From contig VTPC01001059.1 of the NCBI GenBank assembly GCA_011009095.1, forward strand, positions 142,042 to 206,041: a DNA stretch of 64,000 nucleotides. Reading direction: 5' to 3'. Source of the stretch: Ignelater luminosus (lineage: Eukaryota; Arthropoda; Insecta; Coleoptera; Elateridae). Both the position numbers and the translations under genes were made by a program. Numbering within the stretch: the first letter of the stretch is position 1; each line of letters begins with the position of its first letter. This document shows, in pieces, positions 45,623 through 57,777 of this stretch. Below the pieces are notes generated by a model, which saw nothing but the letters and a program-made list of their open reading frames with translations, searched no databases and had not been told where the DNA came from.

Positions 45623-48600
45623 TTTTTTTTGTATAGTAAAAGTGTGTCTATAAAATCGTGTTTTTGCTTAATTTTGCACTACAAATTTGATAAATGACGG
45701 CTTAAGATTATATAGTAATAATAACAATAAAACCTGTTTTGATAAAAACATAAAATATAAGTGACTATAAAGTAAAAATGGTCAATAAATGCGAAATTAA
45801 AAAAAAATTTTAAAAGTGTCCAGAATTAATTCCACTAAGTATATGCAGATACATTAGTCACGTAAGGAGCATGTTAGATACCTTATACTCTTAGAGTTAG
45901 ACTATGGAGTAACATCTATTTTATAGCAAGCTAATTAATAAAAAAATGAATTTGCGTTTTTCTGAAAGCAAGTAAAGTTTGTAGTAATATTTCACGATCA
46001 ATCCAACACCAAAGCGGAATTTGAGTTGTAGCCTATATAACAGTTAAACTTAGAGTATCTGAAATTTAGGAATATGAACTAACTAATTGTTTAAATTTTT
46101 AAAATGATTTAACGATATTAGAAGACTAGAAAACACAGTATAAAATGGAATTGAACATACATAGTTACTCCAAAATTCACATTTTCTAATAAATGTTCAA
46201 AAAGCCAGATTGTCTGTTGTATAAAGAATTGCAGAAATGTTAGAACAGTTAATAGCATGCACCAAAGAAGCTATCAGAAGTTGAGCTTTTTATAACTAAA
46301 TTTCTGTAAGGAATAATTACTTATTGTATAAGGTTTATGTATCAAAGTAAAGCAATAAAAGTTCAGTTTTTGCGTAAAAATGAGTACAAAGGTTACGGTT
46401 AGCAGTAATTTATGCTAAAGTAGTAATCTTTTCATCAATTAATTATTGATCAAGTAGATATAACTTTTATATAAATGCCTAAGTTCAACCTAACAAAAGC
46501 ATTTAATTAAAATGCTAAAATGTTATATAGAAAACTGGAATTTATTAAATAAATTATGGAGAAGCACGTTATTTAAAACTGTAGTCGAGATAAGGAATGT
46601 AACAAATTTTCTTCGTCGTTTTCGATCGTTGCGCATTATAATTCGATAAAAGATTTCTTAACCTACATTTCCGCTTCCGCTTGAACTTTTATTAGAACTG
46701 AAAATCTTATTACTTCGCCAATTAAAAGTTTTTATTAATACGAAGATATTTCTAATGAAGCTATTATTGTAGCTTATTAGATTACTTAACGTTCTTTTAG
46801 AGACGTATTTGAGAAGGATTTTGTATGTATTTATTCAAAAACTGCTCAAAAACAGTATTTTTGAAAATATTTTATTAACCTTATTTATCAAGCTTGAAAA
46901 CATCTTGCATCACACGCTTTTTGCAAGTCATTATAATGAAAGCCTAATATTTCACGTTTATTTCTCTTAAATCTAGAAGTAAACATAAACAACAAAAACT
47001 AAAGAAATAAAACTTTTTCTTATCAGGTAGTAATCTGTAAGTAAAACCAAATTTCAGAGTTTCCAAACTTTGACGATTATTAAAAGAACACACGATGTAT
47101 TCGATGCAATATATTTCCGTATTTTTCAAACTGTCGTACCATATTTTCATGACAGTTAGAAAACGGTTCGAAACACAAAAAAGAGAAAATGATAAAATGA
47201 TACTCGATACGTTTTTCTAAACCTTTATTATCCACGCATCATCAACTAAAGCTGTGATTTGCAATCAAAACTGGACAAGTAGGGAATATAAATCGGACCA
47301 ATTGATAGATTAAAAATAACCGGAGGAATATAATCAATAAAATGGAATAAAAAAATGCTGCCATAAACTGGAAAATTAGATCGGTATAAACGTAAATGAA
47401 TAACGAGCAATCGTAAAATCTAAAATTAAGCAATAAACGCGGTTTATTGAGGTTATGAATTTTAGTCAATTCAAAGGTTTAATGTTAAACAAATTAAATC
47501 TGTAAGATTGTATCTTAATTAGAACATTAAAAAACAATTTCGTGTAAATTGCCGTAAATAGAAGGGATTGGAATGTAAGATATTTTTAAATTCATTCATT
47601 TATTCACATCATATGTAGGTTTATGTAGAAGAGAGAGAAATATTATTAAATTTCACATTCATGCGGAAGGGGTGTACTGTATAAAGTTGGTGGAAATATT
47701 AAATTCTGCATGAGAATAAAAGGTATGCATAAAAAGGTAGTGACAACGTAAGTTTTTATTATCAAGAGTAACGCTGGGGTATTTTAAAGAGTGAATATGC
47801 ATTCAAGATGAATTTATATATCTGTATGGAGTTTAAATGTGAAACCTTTACATTTCTCATCTCTAAGTGAAAAAAGTAAAACTGTATGTATTTTGCGACG
47901 TCACATACGTATAATACAAGATATAATAATGTCATACGCAACACCAATTTGTACACTTTTTACGACACATAAATACATGAAATGGCATGCAGGCAAGAAA
48001 TAAAGTAAATAGAATTTCATACTTCAAACCTTTGCTCCTTTTTTTATATAAATATTGCAATCTACTGACAAGGAAAGAAAGATTTTGGTACAGTTAATAA
48101 TTTAATTTGCATCGGCTCCGAAATTTCATTAACGGTTGGTTTAAACAACCTTAAAAAATCAATAAAATTGTATAAACCTAAGAAAAATGGAGTGCACTTA
48201 GCTCTTCTTAAATCATCGTTTGGCATCCGATAAAATATTGCTAGTATCCTATATAATCCCAAAGAACACTAGCATACAAATATGGCATTATAAGGAAATT
48301 CGACAAAAAATGTGGTTTTTCCTTTCAGAAAATTTTCCACTCCACTAGACATAATCTTTCTACCGTAAAGGTTTTTGAATGTTTATTCCAGGGATTCCAA
48401 ATAGTTTATTAATGGAGAAAAAGGGAATTTGAACCGTAAAAATTTACGCAGTGATATTTTCAGTTTATTTTTAATCAATATATGTGTAGTCGAGAGAAAA
48501 TAATCAAATTTATATTACAAAGAAAATGTCTAAGTTCATTAAACAAACGTAAAGACGTTTGTTTGAGAATTGAGGCAGTTGATACATTTCTAGTTCGTAA

Positions 48601-50450
48601 ACTTTTTACATTTTAATTTTTAACAATAATTGTGATTGCTACTAAACTTAACGTGCATTCTTTACACTTTTATTTAAAGAGAAAAAGGAGGGAAAGAATT
48701 AGTGTAATCACTTTTGAAAGCTTTTGAACCGATAGTTCATGCCAATCGACTGCCCATGTGCACACATTTTACTCTCTTGTTATAAGTAATCTGAAAAACA
48801 AAACAGCAAAGTAATATAATTCCGCCCTTTTGGAAATTCCATTCGTGTATTAATACAAAAAGAATCTTTCGACTTTAAACATTCAGTACACCTACGTAGG
48901 ACGTTTTAACGAATATTCATTGTAGTTTTATTATTATTAGCATAAAAACTGATGTCAGAATTTATGTTTATAATGCTTTGCAGGACAGAAATATTTACAT
49001 AGTAATCATTCGGTTTACCTAGGTATCTCTTTAAATCAAATACTTTTTTCTAAGCTTCCTCCAGTTGTATCTTCACTGTCATCTTTAATGTCATCGCGGT
49101 CGCTGGTTTGTGTTATTTTGTTTAGCTGCCCTGCCATTATCTTAATTCTACCACATTATCATAAACTTCAATTGCCCTTTTCTCTTTATCTCTCACGTTA
49201 AATATCTCTTACTTCTTGCCTGGTACAAACATTCGAAGCATTTTGTATTTTACATATTCTAAGCGACTGTCACTGGCAAAACCTATGGCCGTGCAGACCT
49301 AAAAGGGGGTTGTGCTCACAGTAGCTTGAACGTCGGAAATGGGACGGGTTCACAAATAACTTAACATAAATTGAACTAGAATCTCGATACAGAAATCTCA
49401 CTTAGTACTTAAAACTGACTTAATCGATATGGGCGCCAGGAACCACATCAAGGTCATCACATTTGCTGATGTGGTTTCGCACTAAAAAACACTGTATATA
49501 TGTATTATACATAAGTCTTGCCCTATTACTTTCGAGATAATCTGTGTAAGTAATACCAAAAGCAAAACTACTGTGTGAGAATCTCAACAGGTTTGTAAAG
49601 TTTGAAATAATCATTTAAATTAGTTACTGCTTTTTCAATATTAAAAATGTTTTTCTATTGCAATGTTGCTGACACTTTACGAGGCAATGCGGTAGTCTTT
49701 GAGAAATGTTCCTAAAATGGCAATAAGTGTACAAAATTTAAGAAGTAAAAGGCCCCTGGTGTATACCCTACATTTGACGATGACGCCTCTACGTTTTGCA
49801 AAATACTTCCTTGTCCATTCAACCATAGATCTCTTTGACCTTCTGGGACATTGCTTATAGCAAATTTAATTTTTGTAAACTTTTCTATTCATGATCTATA
49901 TTATAAAGTGTTTTATATCGGGCTGTACTCGATGAAACATCGCCTTTCATCTATCAACGAAAACAACAATTCCATCATATTTAAAATTCTTTTCTTTCGG
50001 AAAATCTTCCAAAAAAAAATTGGCGAATATGTAGACATTCAGATGTTTTCTCTTTGGCTTTTTTTACCTCTTAACATCTTGACTTACAGTCTTAGAAGAT
50101 TTCCATTTATGGAGAAACTAACACTATGAAGCTTTTATATTATTTTGGTGTATTTTTCCGAAACATATCAAAACGAATCCAAAAAAATTCTGTAATAATA
50201 ATTAGTAGTTAATTGCTAGATATGAGTTCTCGAACTTATAACCAACACTTTTAAAAATCTGTTTGAGGAATTTTGGCGAAAAGGAATCTTTTTATTGAGA
50301 TTTAAAATAACCGGAAATCACTCGCCCGGCAGACTAGATTCATACAAAAGACCATCGGTTTAAACTCTAAGAGGACGTACAAAACAACTGCAATTGTTGC
50401 AGCTGTCAGTCACAGATATCCTCAACATATTTTTAAAATTTTGTTAATTC
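45623..50450. other. No gene seen; holds one dispersed repeat copy
   Basis: This is AT-rich DNA. Frames at 46944-47150, 47242-47469, 48062-48262 and 49851-50129 have low-complexity, hydrophobic or Asn-rich products typical of AT-rich shadows. Confidence 0.45.
49425..49480 (+). repeat. Dispersed repeat, copy 2
   Basis: ATGGGCGCCAGGAACCACAT followed by CAAGGTCATCACATTTGCTG matches the inverse of 43495-43550. The flanks are not similar. Confidence 0.35.
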
Positions 50451-50470
50451 AGTTTTGTTCTTAAAAGTAT

Positions 50471-50760
50471 GGAGTGTTCAAATGAAAACTCGCGCAACGA
50501 AGCTGTTGTCGAATTTTATGATAGTCATAAGGACAAAAAAGTCCAATACTGTTAGATATTTTGTCGCAATGGAAATTCACAGAAGCACACTTTATGGTAT
50601 TCGTACACGAGCTCAATGAGTTTATGGCGCAAGGAAATTGAAAAGATGTGAAAGACTTTCCATAGTAATGCTACCAAAGCAAAAAGAAGCTCGTGCAAGG
50701 GTTGCGCCGTTTAATTTATTTTTCAATCTTTTTAGCACTGAACTGGACACACGGTAGACG
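50471..50760 (+). pseudogene. Possible mariner-type transposase N-terminal fragment
   Basis: Broken plus-strand frames start MECSNENSRNEAVVEFYDSH and continue with NTVRYFVAMEIHRSTLYGI and SIVMLPKQKEARARVA. The second block looks like a helix-turn-helix (V..F....I.RSTLY.I) followed by a basic linker, as at the start of Tc1/mariner or pogo-like transposases. No catalytic domain or TIR is seen. It could be something else. Confidence 0.3.
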
Positions 50761-51704
50761 GCTGCTGTTCGCTGGAGAGCTTGAGGTGGGTTCAATTAAG
50801 TCGACTGTTTGGTTTTAGGGCGCCGTCTAGTTTTCTCTTCTTAATGTTGGCAAATTATAGCAGGAAAGCTAGAAAACTTAACGGTAGTAATATGGTAAGG
50901 CCGTGTAGATTTTTTATAACAAAAAACTCAATTGAGATTCGGCGGGGTTTAATAACAATTATATAAACAGGCTTTTACATAAAAAATGTGTTGTGGTGTA
51001 TTACTTATGCCACGCTGGTGGTAATCACGCTTAAAGTCATGAACGACTGTACAGTAATCGCTATGTATGATCTCGATAGGAGGACGCAAATTATCGATAA
51101 ATATTGGTTAAATAATATTGTAATTGATTAAAGGCGCATTACACACGTAAGAGCTCTTATGGTATATCACTGGCGCATACAAGTGATTGAGTATTATTAC
51201 TAATATTAGCGTTTGCGGCTTCTATCAAATCAAAAAGCAGGAGCTATCACGACAAAATTTTGTGCAGCGTTTTTCTAAAGTAAGCGACTTCCAATAACGA
51301 GGCATAAGCACATTAAACATATAAAAGATATTAATATTATGCTGTAATATTCTTTTTATACAGAAGCAGTAGCTAGTCCATAAGCCACTACTAGTTCTAC
51401 ACAATTACAACTAAACTTAGAACACCAAAAAGGAATTATCGAAACAAAACTACTTCGCGTTCCAGCACACCAAGAGCAGACAAAGAAAGAATAGGTTTCA
51501 CAATTTTTTCCTTTCTCTTTAGTGGCGAAACATTTTCCATTACTAAGAGGTGCGCTCTGGACCGACTAGGCCTTATGACATTTCGTGAGTTCCCATCCAA
51601 GGATGATGGTTTTACTGTCCCACCAAAAGGAAGAAGGAAAACGGGACAAAACCAGGACCTGTGACAACATTAAAACATAGTCTTTTCAAACAGGAGATTT
51701 AAGC
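50761..51704. other. No gene seen
   Basis: A patch at 51560-51660 is slightly GC-richer but shows no recognisable frame or repeat partner. Confidence 0.4.
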
Positions 51705-52087
51705 ATCCCAGCAAACACAATTATATCGTAGCGATATCAGTGCGCGTTTATCTGTGTACGAACTTGTTTAATGTTACATAGCACACTGCGCACATGTGCG
51801 TTATATATAACGCGTAATGTCAGAAACACAGTACGAGTTGCAATACATACATCGCGATTACGTACCGATTGTTACATGCCGACGACATCCATCGTGCTTC
51901 AGACTAGGTACATGCTTGTTGGTACATCGTCATAATTTTACGTGAATACATCGCTGTAATGTCTACGTTTTCATGTACCAGTTTCGTTTAATTCTAAAAG
52001 ACTATGTAATATGCTAAATTACGTATTCGTTACGTCTACGTTGTTACATTGTTAACATGTAATAAAGAGTATGTCCTATTAATTAAT

Positions 52088-52307
52088 TAAAGTCTGGTCT
52101 TTCTACCTCCTTGGAAATTTATTGTGCACGTAACCCAAAACATTTTTCCAAGCTATCGACCAATTTATTCTAGTCTATAGAGGTTGGAGAAAGACCAAAA
52201 TAAATTAGTCAAAAGTTAATACAAAATATTGATCTTGTCCAAGTAAGAAAAGTCTCAAGTTATCTGACCGATAAATTTATAAGGAGGTGGAAAGACTAGG
52301 CCTTAAT
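52088..52307. repeat. Hairpin-forming inverted repeat in element copy 1
   Basis: AGTCTGGTCTTTCTACCTCC followed by TTGGAAATTTATT (52091-52123) is inverted at 52271-52303 as ATAAATTTATAAGGAGGTGG followed by AAAGACTAGG. A third, internal copy of the same motif in inverse orientation (GGTTGGAGAAAGACC) lies near 52181-52195. The same layout occurs in copy 2 (about 59921-60138). It could be a nested MITE inherited by both copies, or a structural part of the element. Confidence 0.65.
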
Positions 52308-52603
52308 CTAGGTGGTGCAGAAATTTCAAAATCTCTTAAATCATTCAAATTTGTTATCAAATAGACCTGTAGTTTAGGAATACTGCCAATCCGTTTTTAA
52401 ACAAAAGTAAAAATTTGGAATTAAAGTTAAGAAAAGATCAAGGACATACATTGCAAAACGAATAGCCTAGTAATATAACTAATTTGAATAATATCACACA
52501 GTACTTTATTTTTGAAGGAAAATGCATTAAAAGTAATACTTGGAATAAAAGTTTTATTAAATTTTTTTAAAAATGAAAAAATACAAAACAATTCCAAAAC
52601 ACA

Positions 52604-53314
52604 TTAATTCATTTTTGTCTTCTCGTCCCATTTTAATTTCTGTGCAGCATGGCGTAGTCCCTCGGAACAACATTGCTCAATTTCTGAAAAACAAAACAAT
52701 TTATATATATGCGAGGTATAAATATTACGATAAAAAAAATACTTTTGTCCGTTATTCATCGTCTTGGTTCTAGCCATTCGGAGATTCACACGTTGACGCA
52801 ATCACGAATTACCACGTATAACAGCAAATTCGTTGGTCAGAACATGTTTTTAAATTCTGGAGATCTTGCCTTTATAGCTAATTCCACCGATCTTACATAA
52901 AAAGAGTTTCTAGAAAAAAAAAGAAAACCAATGAACAATAATAATTATGTGTAACAAACAAATCCGCATGTTCTTTATTTAATTTTCTAATTCTCCAAAA
53001 CTTTCTTTTGTATCTATTTGCAGCATTTACTCTACCTCTGATTTTTTATTGATTGATTAAACGTAATATCAGAATTTAAAATTTTAGTATCGCTAAAACT
53101 ACTTGGGTTGCTATTATTGTCATTGATGTTGTTATTTCTTTCATAGTAGTATTGTTTTCAATTTTGTCAAGGATTTTATTATAGTTGTCATTTTTATATT
53201 GAATAATTGTAATTTATGTTTCGCTTTCAAAATATTTTTGTACTGCCCTAATCTACGGTACTTTTGTCTAGTTGATAAAGTTTTAAAAGGTTTTTACTTT
53301 ATTCTTTTAGACAT
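52604..53314 (-). pseudogene. Dead DUF4806-like gene in element copy 1
   Basis: This is the homologue of the gene at 60431-61139, with the same exon layout. ATG at 53314 gives MSKRIK and then TAA. The open frame then continues as KTLSTRQKYRRLGQ. The next block has IDTKESFGELEN before a TAA. After a pyrimidine-rich TTTCTAG acceptor, the third exon gives KLFLCKIGGISYKGKISRI, then a stop. The last exon (52683-52604) gives CCSEGLRHAAQKLKWDEKTK. In addition to the lesions shared with copy 2, this copy has private ones: a TAG near 52770 and a stop just after ILKF in the central part. A poly(A) signal lies at 52553-52558 on the minus strand. It is non-functional. Confidence 0.55.
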
Positions 53315-54569
53315 TTCGCTTGCAGTAAATTGTTATCCTTAAAAATACCAGAATCAGTAAAAATACTACATATTACTAATTTAAACTTACCTACTAACGA
53401 TACTAAACCAGACAAATTTGCACGACAACTGCGGAACACTGTGGAATGAATTTACTCGAACCGAACGAAGGCAGGGAACAAAATCAGTGGTGCTCTTTGA
53501 AGAATTTATTGTTTAGATGCAGACGGGCTAAATACTTTTATTACATTCTTAGAAAGGACCATGTCCCTCTCTTTCTCATTTGTTAAGTAAACACAAAATT
53601 TTCCTAAAAACGCCTAAGAAGGAAGTCATAAATTTTGTTTGAAACCCCTTTCACATTGACAGGTGAATCAGGCAAACTTTAAAATAACGGGACATTTATC
53701 ACTATTATTTTCTTCATACCTGCCTTTAAATAAAGAAATATTGATTTTTACCGCTTTACTGCTTGTTTATAAGTCGTCCAATGTATGTAGTAAAGTTTCA
53801 CTTCAGAATAAGTACATTGTATAAAAATTTATTATTATTTATCATCTTGGAATGGTCCCTACCTGAACAGGCGCTTTCGTGCGGGCCACAATCTGTAAAA
53901 GATCCACTTCACCGTGTGATTTTTATATAGAAAATACTATAGTTACATAAATATTGCTGTGGTTTGTGGCCATACAGCAAAATCAAGTAAAATTTTGGAA
54001 ATGAGAAGTTATTTTTATGTTAATTTTGTTTATCACTTTATATTTTAAAACTTAATTTATGTTAGAATTCAACACTATTTTAATATCATCTATATTATTT
54101 TATGCTCTAAACATGTAGGAAAAAGCATAAAAGATTTAATTGCAAAAATTAGAAATGACTTTAGATTAGTATTTTTGTGTGTATTCCTGAAGAAAAAAAC
54201 TTTAAAAGGTCTGGATCGCGGTTGCTGTGGAATTTTAGTTATGTCTGAGATTATATTCTACAATAAATTTTGACAGATGTCAGTATAATTTTCTTATGAA
54301 ATTATAACGTTATAAGAAACGTCATTATGAAAAAATTGAATGTAGAATATAAAAATATGATTGTTTCAGACATGTATAAGAAGATTATTTACCAAGAATT
54401 AGCGCATAAAGATTTGAAAACGTAACGTCAGTTGGGCGACCAGTGTTCTAAATAGTTAAGATCCTCTATAAATCAAGTATATGTAAAACAAGCATTATTG
54501 TTACGTGATTAACATTTATCATATAAGTATATGCAGAAGTATGTAACAAATACAGCGTATACCCTATAT

Positions 54570-54800
54570 CTACCAGATGTGATTGCAATTACGGCTTTGC
54601 AATGTCATAGCATTGTCGGCTACCTGATGTATTGCAAATTAGGCGCTGCCGACGTAGTTTGAGTAATCCTTTACGATGTCGTAGTCTTGACGTCCCAGCT
54701 ACACTTTATACCTGATATCTACCTGATGTGATTGAAATTACCCGCTGGCGATGTTACCTGAGTTCTCCTCTGCGATGTGATAGTATTGACGTACCAGCGA
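54570..54800. repeat. Tandem CTACCTGATGT units, element copy 1
   Basis: Three diverged units start CTACCAGATGTGATTGCAAT (54571), CTACCTGATGTATTGCAAAT (about 54621) and CTACCTGATGTGATTGAAAT (54719). Each leads to GC.GGCGATGT-like and TACGATGTCGTAGTCTTGAC-like segments. Corresponding units lie at about 62405-62640 in copy 2. Confidence 0.65.
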
Positions 54801-54870
54801 AAGATGTAGTGCTCGTTCTTTCGTTGGTATGTACCTGTTACATTAGTGTCACACCTGTGTTTACTAGGAT

Positions 54871-57188
54871 TGACATACTTGTGGCGAACAGGTCCTATTT
54901 CTACAGTTACTAATTCGCCTCAAAAGTCAAAAAAAACCAAAAGCCTCCTTTTTTTAGACCTACTTCCCTGTAGTTGTTCATTGTCATGGTTTGCAATACC
55001 TACCAAGTATATACTCGTATATCTATGAAAAAAATGCTGCAGGGTGGCTCACAGCAAACTTGAAATTAGTTTAAACAACGTTGGGCAAATATACTAAATT
55101 TCACCGGCATTATGTCTGCAATACCTCAAGACATTAATGCGTGTCCGTGGTTGCAAAAAAATAAGCTTTCAAAACAATATTTTACTGAAGTTTACGAAGA
55201 CTAATTCTAACTTTACCGTTAGCTTCCCTTGCAAGAACATTGGTAATATTTTTCTGGAAAATCTTTCAGATCCTTTTACCCTTTTCTGTTTCATAGTCTC
55301 CTATAGTCTTCGAATACAAATACCATAAATTGTGCACCTTGGAATCTCCATTGCAAAAGATAACTAACAGAACGTAGAATTATTTTTTGTTCTTACTGAA
55401 TTCACCAAATTTTAAAAATATGTTGGGAATAGCTTTAACTAACTGACAGTTGCAACAATTGCAACAACAATTATCGACCTTCAAAGCTGCATGGAAACAC
55501 GTTAACGTTTTTGCAGCACTTGGCTGGCATCTTGTGCTTTAAATTCTGGTCTTGCACCTGAAAAGTAGCGGACACTCACTACTATATTAGCTTACTTTTG
55601 TTTAATACAAATTGGATTAAAACGAAATCTTAGCAAATCCAATCATTATTAAAATTACAAAATTTAAAAACACTGTTTTGAAAAAGAAGTAAGCAAACAA
55701 AAAGTTTCTAAACGTCTAGGCTAACGGTTTATTGTTTTTTGCAGCAAAATAATTGCCGCAATAAAATAAATGCAATAAGAACTGAAGTATCGGTATTCGG
55801 TTGAGAACCGCGAAATGCGCGTCGGATAAATTCGGAAATCCGAAAAATACCATTATCGAGTCCAGCCTAAAAACGTTGGCTGTAATTAAATATAATAACA
55901 AAATGACGCATATTTTGAGAAAAGTATATAGCGTACCGTTTCGGTTGAAATCGTTGCGTTTTAATCTACCGCCTAACAGTCCGGGAGATAATAACGCAAC
56001 TTGAAACGGTCGCTACGCGTAGACTACCGTCAAATACATTGCTTCTATTTGCAATTTTATTTGGAAATACCTGCATATGCACATATGTGAAATCATTTAT
56101 AAGAAAACGCTTTTCATGCTGTTGGGCCCTGTTATACACGGAAAGATTTCATTCTTAATACGTACTACAAACTACGTGTTACAAGTAGTAGAAGTGCAGC
56201 GTTACAAAAACAACTCGTAAAAAACAAACATATTATGTATTGTAGTCTGTTTAATAATAACTAAAGTATGTACTTATTAACTAGAAGGTAAAGAAAATTT
56301 ATTTTTATAAATTTATGTACCTCGAATTGCTTCTGCAGACGTTCAAAATGATAATTACAGAATTTTGTTTTAACAAAAATATCAAGATCTAATCTTTAAT
56401 TTAGCCTTGACTGTTCAAGCCCTTTAAGGAATAAATAATTAAAAATTTCATTGTATACCCTCAAATGTATCAAATTTCATTCATCCGTGTTTTGACTGAT
56501 ATCCAGTTGCCATTACTGGCAACATAAATAATACCTTTATTTGTTTTATAATGATCGCAACAGTACGAAGCTGTATTAAGCAGGTTTATTCTATAACTAA
56601 ATATATTACGTCGATTAACTATATTGTAAACTATAATTTTAGGTGCGAAAAAATGCTGTTAAACTTTTTGTACCTTCCTATAGAGGACTAAGTATATCGC
56701 CACCTATTCTGCGGTACGTTTTTGGGTTACATTTAAAACATTGTAATTGTTCCTCTGTTTATATTAATTCCTCTATGGTTAAGCTAAATTTTCATATTAG
56801 GAATAGAATTCTTGATAAAAAACATAAAAAGATAAAACTTTACAATAGCAACGTCAACGATGAGAACAGATCCCCGCATAATGCCCATTTTTCTCAGCTT
56901 TAATAACCAAGTGCTGCCTACAATTAACCACTAACATAAAATGTAAAATGTCCTAGAGTTGTTATTGCGGTTTGAACATGATATTTAGGTATTCTTAAAA
57001 ACAATATTACTCTTTTTTAATTGTGGATTCTTGATTTTACTTCTGACTTCTGATTCATTTTTGTTTTTCGAAAAGATTTACATGATTCGTCATAAGCAAA
57101 ACAGCAATGCGCTATTCTCTTACTATTCCTTGTTATGCCTTATTTTTGACGACTTGCTGCTGTAAGCTGTACTTTGATTAGACTGACA
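54871..57188. other. No gene seen
   Basis: This is AT-rich sequence. The frames at 55801-56004 and 56643-56903 are the longest, and neither shows a domain. Confidence 0.45.
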
Positions 57189-57190
57189 TA

Positions 57191-57775
57191 CAGGGTGTTC
57201 CCAGATAAGGTTTAGAGTAGGTGTAGGTAAAGGATCAAAAATTTCAAGATACGAAAAAGACTTATTCTTTATAAAAGTTTTTGCTTACTTCAAAAGTAAC
57301 TTTATCGAGTTAAAAACTTAAAATTTTATACAAAGTATTTAAAAAATTAACATCTATGTTCTAAAGTAGTGCACAGATTAAATTAATTTCTTTAGCAAAT
57401 TAGCTAAACAAGGCATGGTTGTTACGGGAATAAAAGCAATACTTCATTTTAGGTCTACAGACAAAATTTTGGAGATGATTTGAGTAGATCGAAAAATGCT
57501 GTTAGGGAAAATGTTAATGAAATTCGACTAGAAGAGTTACATCAAGTTTTCCTCGAATTGAGAAAAAGGCTGGAATTGTGTCAGGGAATAGCTGATAGAC
57601 TAATTGAGATGCAATGTAGATTACTTTATCTGAGATGTTGTTTAATTTGTATTTTGACTCGTACATTAAAATTAGTTACTGAAGACATTGAACTTTTATA
57701 AAAAATAAATTCTTTTCATATCTTAAAATTTTTTATCCATTACACCTATTCTAAAGCTTATCTGAGGACACCCTG
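57191..57775. mobile_element. CAGGGTGT MITE, 585 bp, TA target
   Basis: The ends are CAGGGTGTTCCCAGATAAGG and its inverse CTTATCTGAGGACACCCTG. They are flanked by TA at 57189-57190 and 57776-57777. The TIRs remain alignable for about 100 bases (GGTTTAGAGTAGGTGTAGG against its inverse). A 73-codon plus-strand frame inside (57480-57701) begins without a known motif and is probably incidental. Same terminus class as 42033-43074. Confidence 0.85.
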
Positions 57776-57777
57776 TA

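Larger units (their letters stand above)
51705..54870. mobile_element. 3.17-kb TIR element, copy 1
   Basis: This element and 59539-62725 are direct copies, collinear over their whole length with only scattered differences and a few small indels. Unrelated sequence lies outside both pairs of ends, which defines the boundaries. The left end is ATCCCAGCAAACAC and the inverted right end ATCCTAGTAAACAC, matching at 12 of 14. If the terminal AT is target duplication, the element proper is CCCAGC...ACTAGG. Inside are inverted subterminal ACATCG motifs, a hairpin-forming segment, a minus-strand dead gene and 3' tandem units. No transposase is encoded. I cannot assign the superfamily. Confidence 0.85.

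Noticed and set aside
52604..52801. 65-codon continuous frame in element copy 1
   Set aside because: It reads through a probable GT-AG intron. Only its last 27 or so codons match the conserved last exon.
51705..54870. Helitron interpretation (A|TC start, CTAG near the 3' end)
   Set aside because: The 3' end is CTAGG followed by AT rather than CTRR followed by T. The two ends are inverse copies of each other, and there is no clear 3' hairpin at the standard distance.
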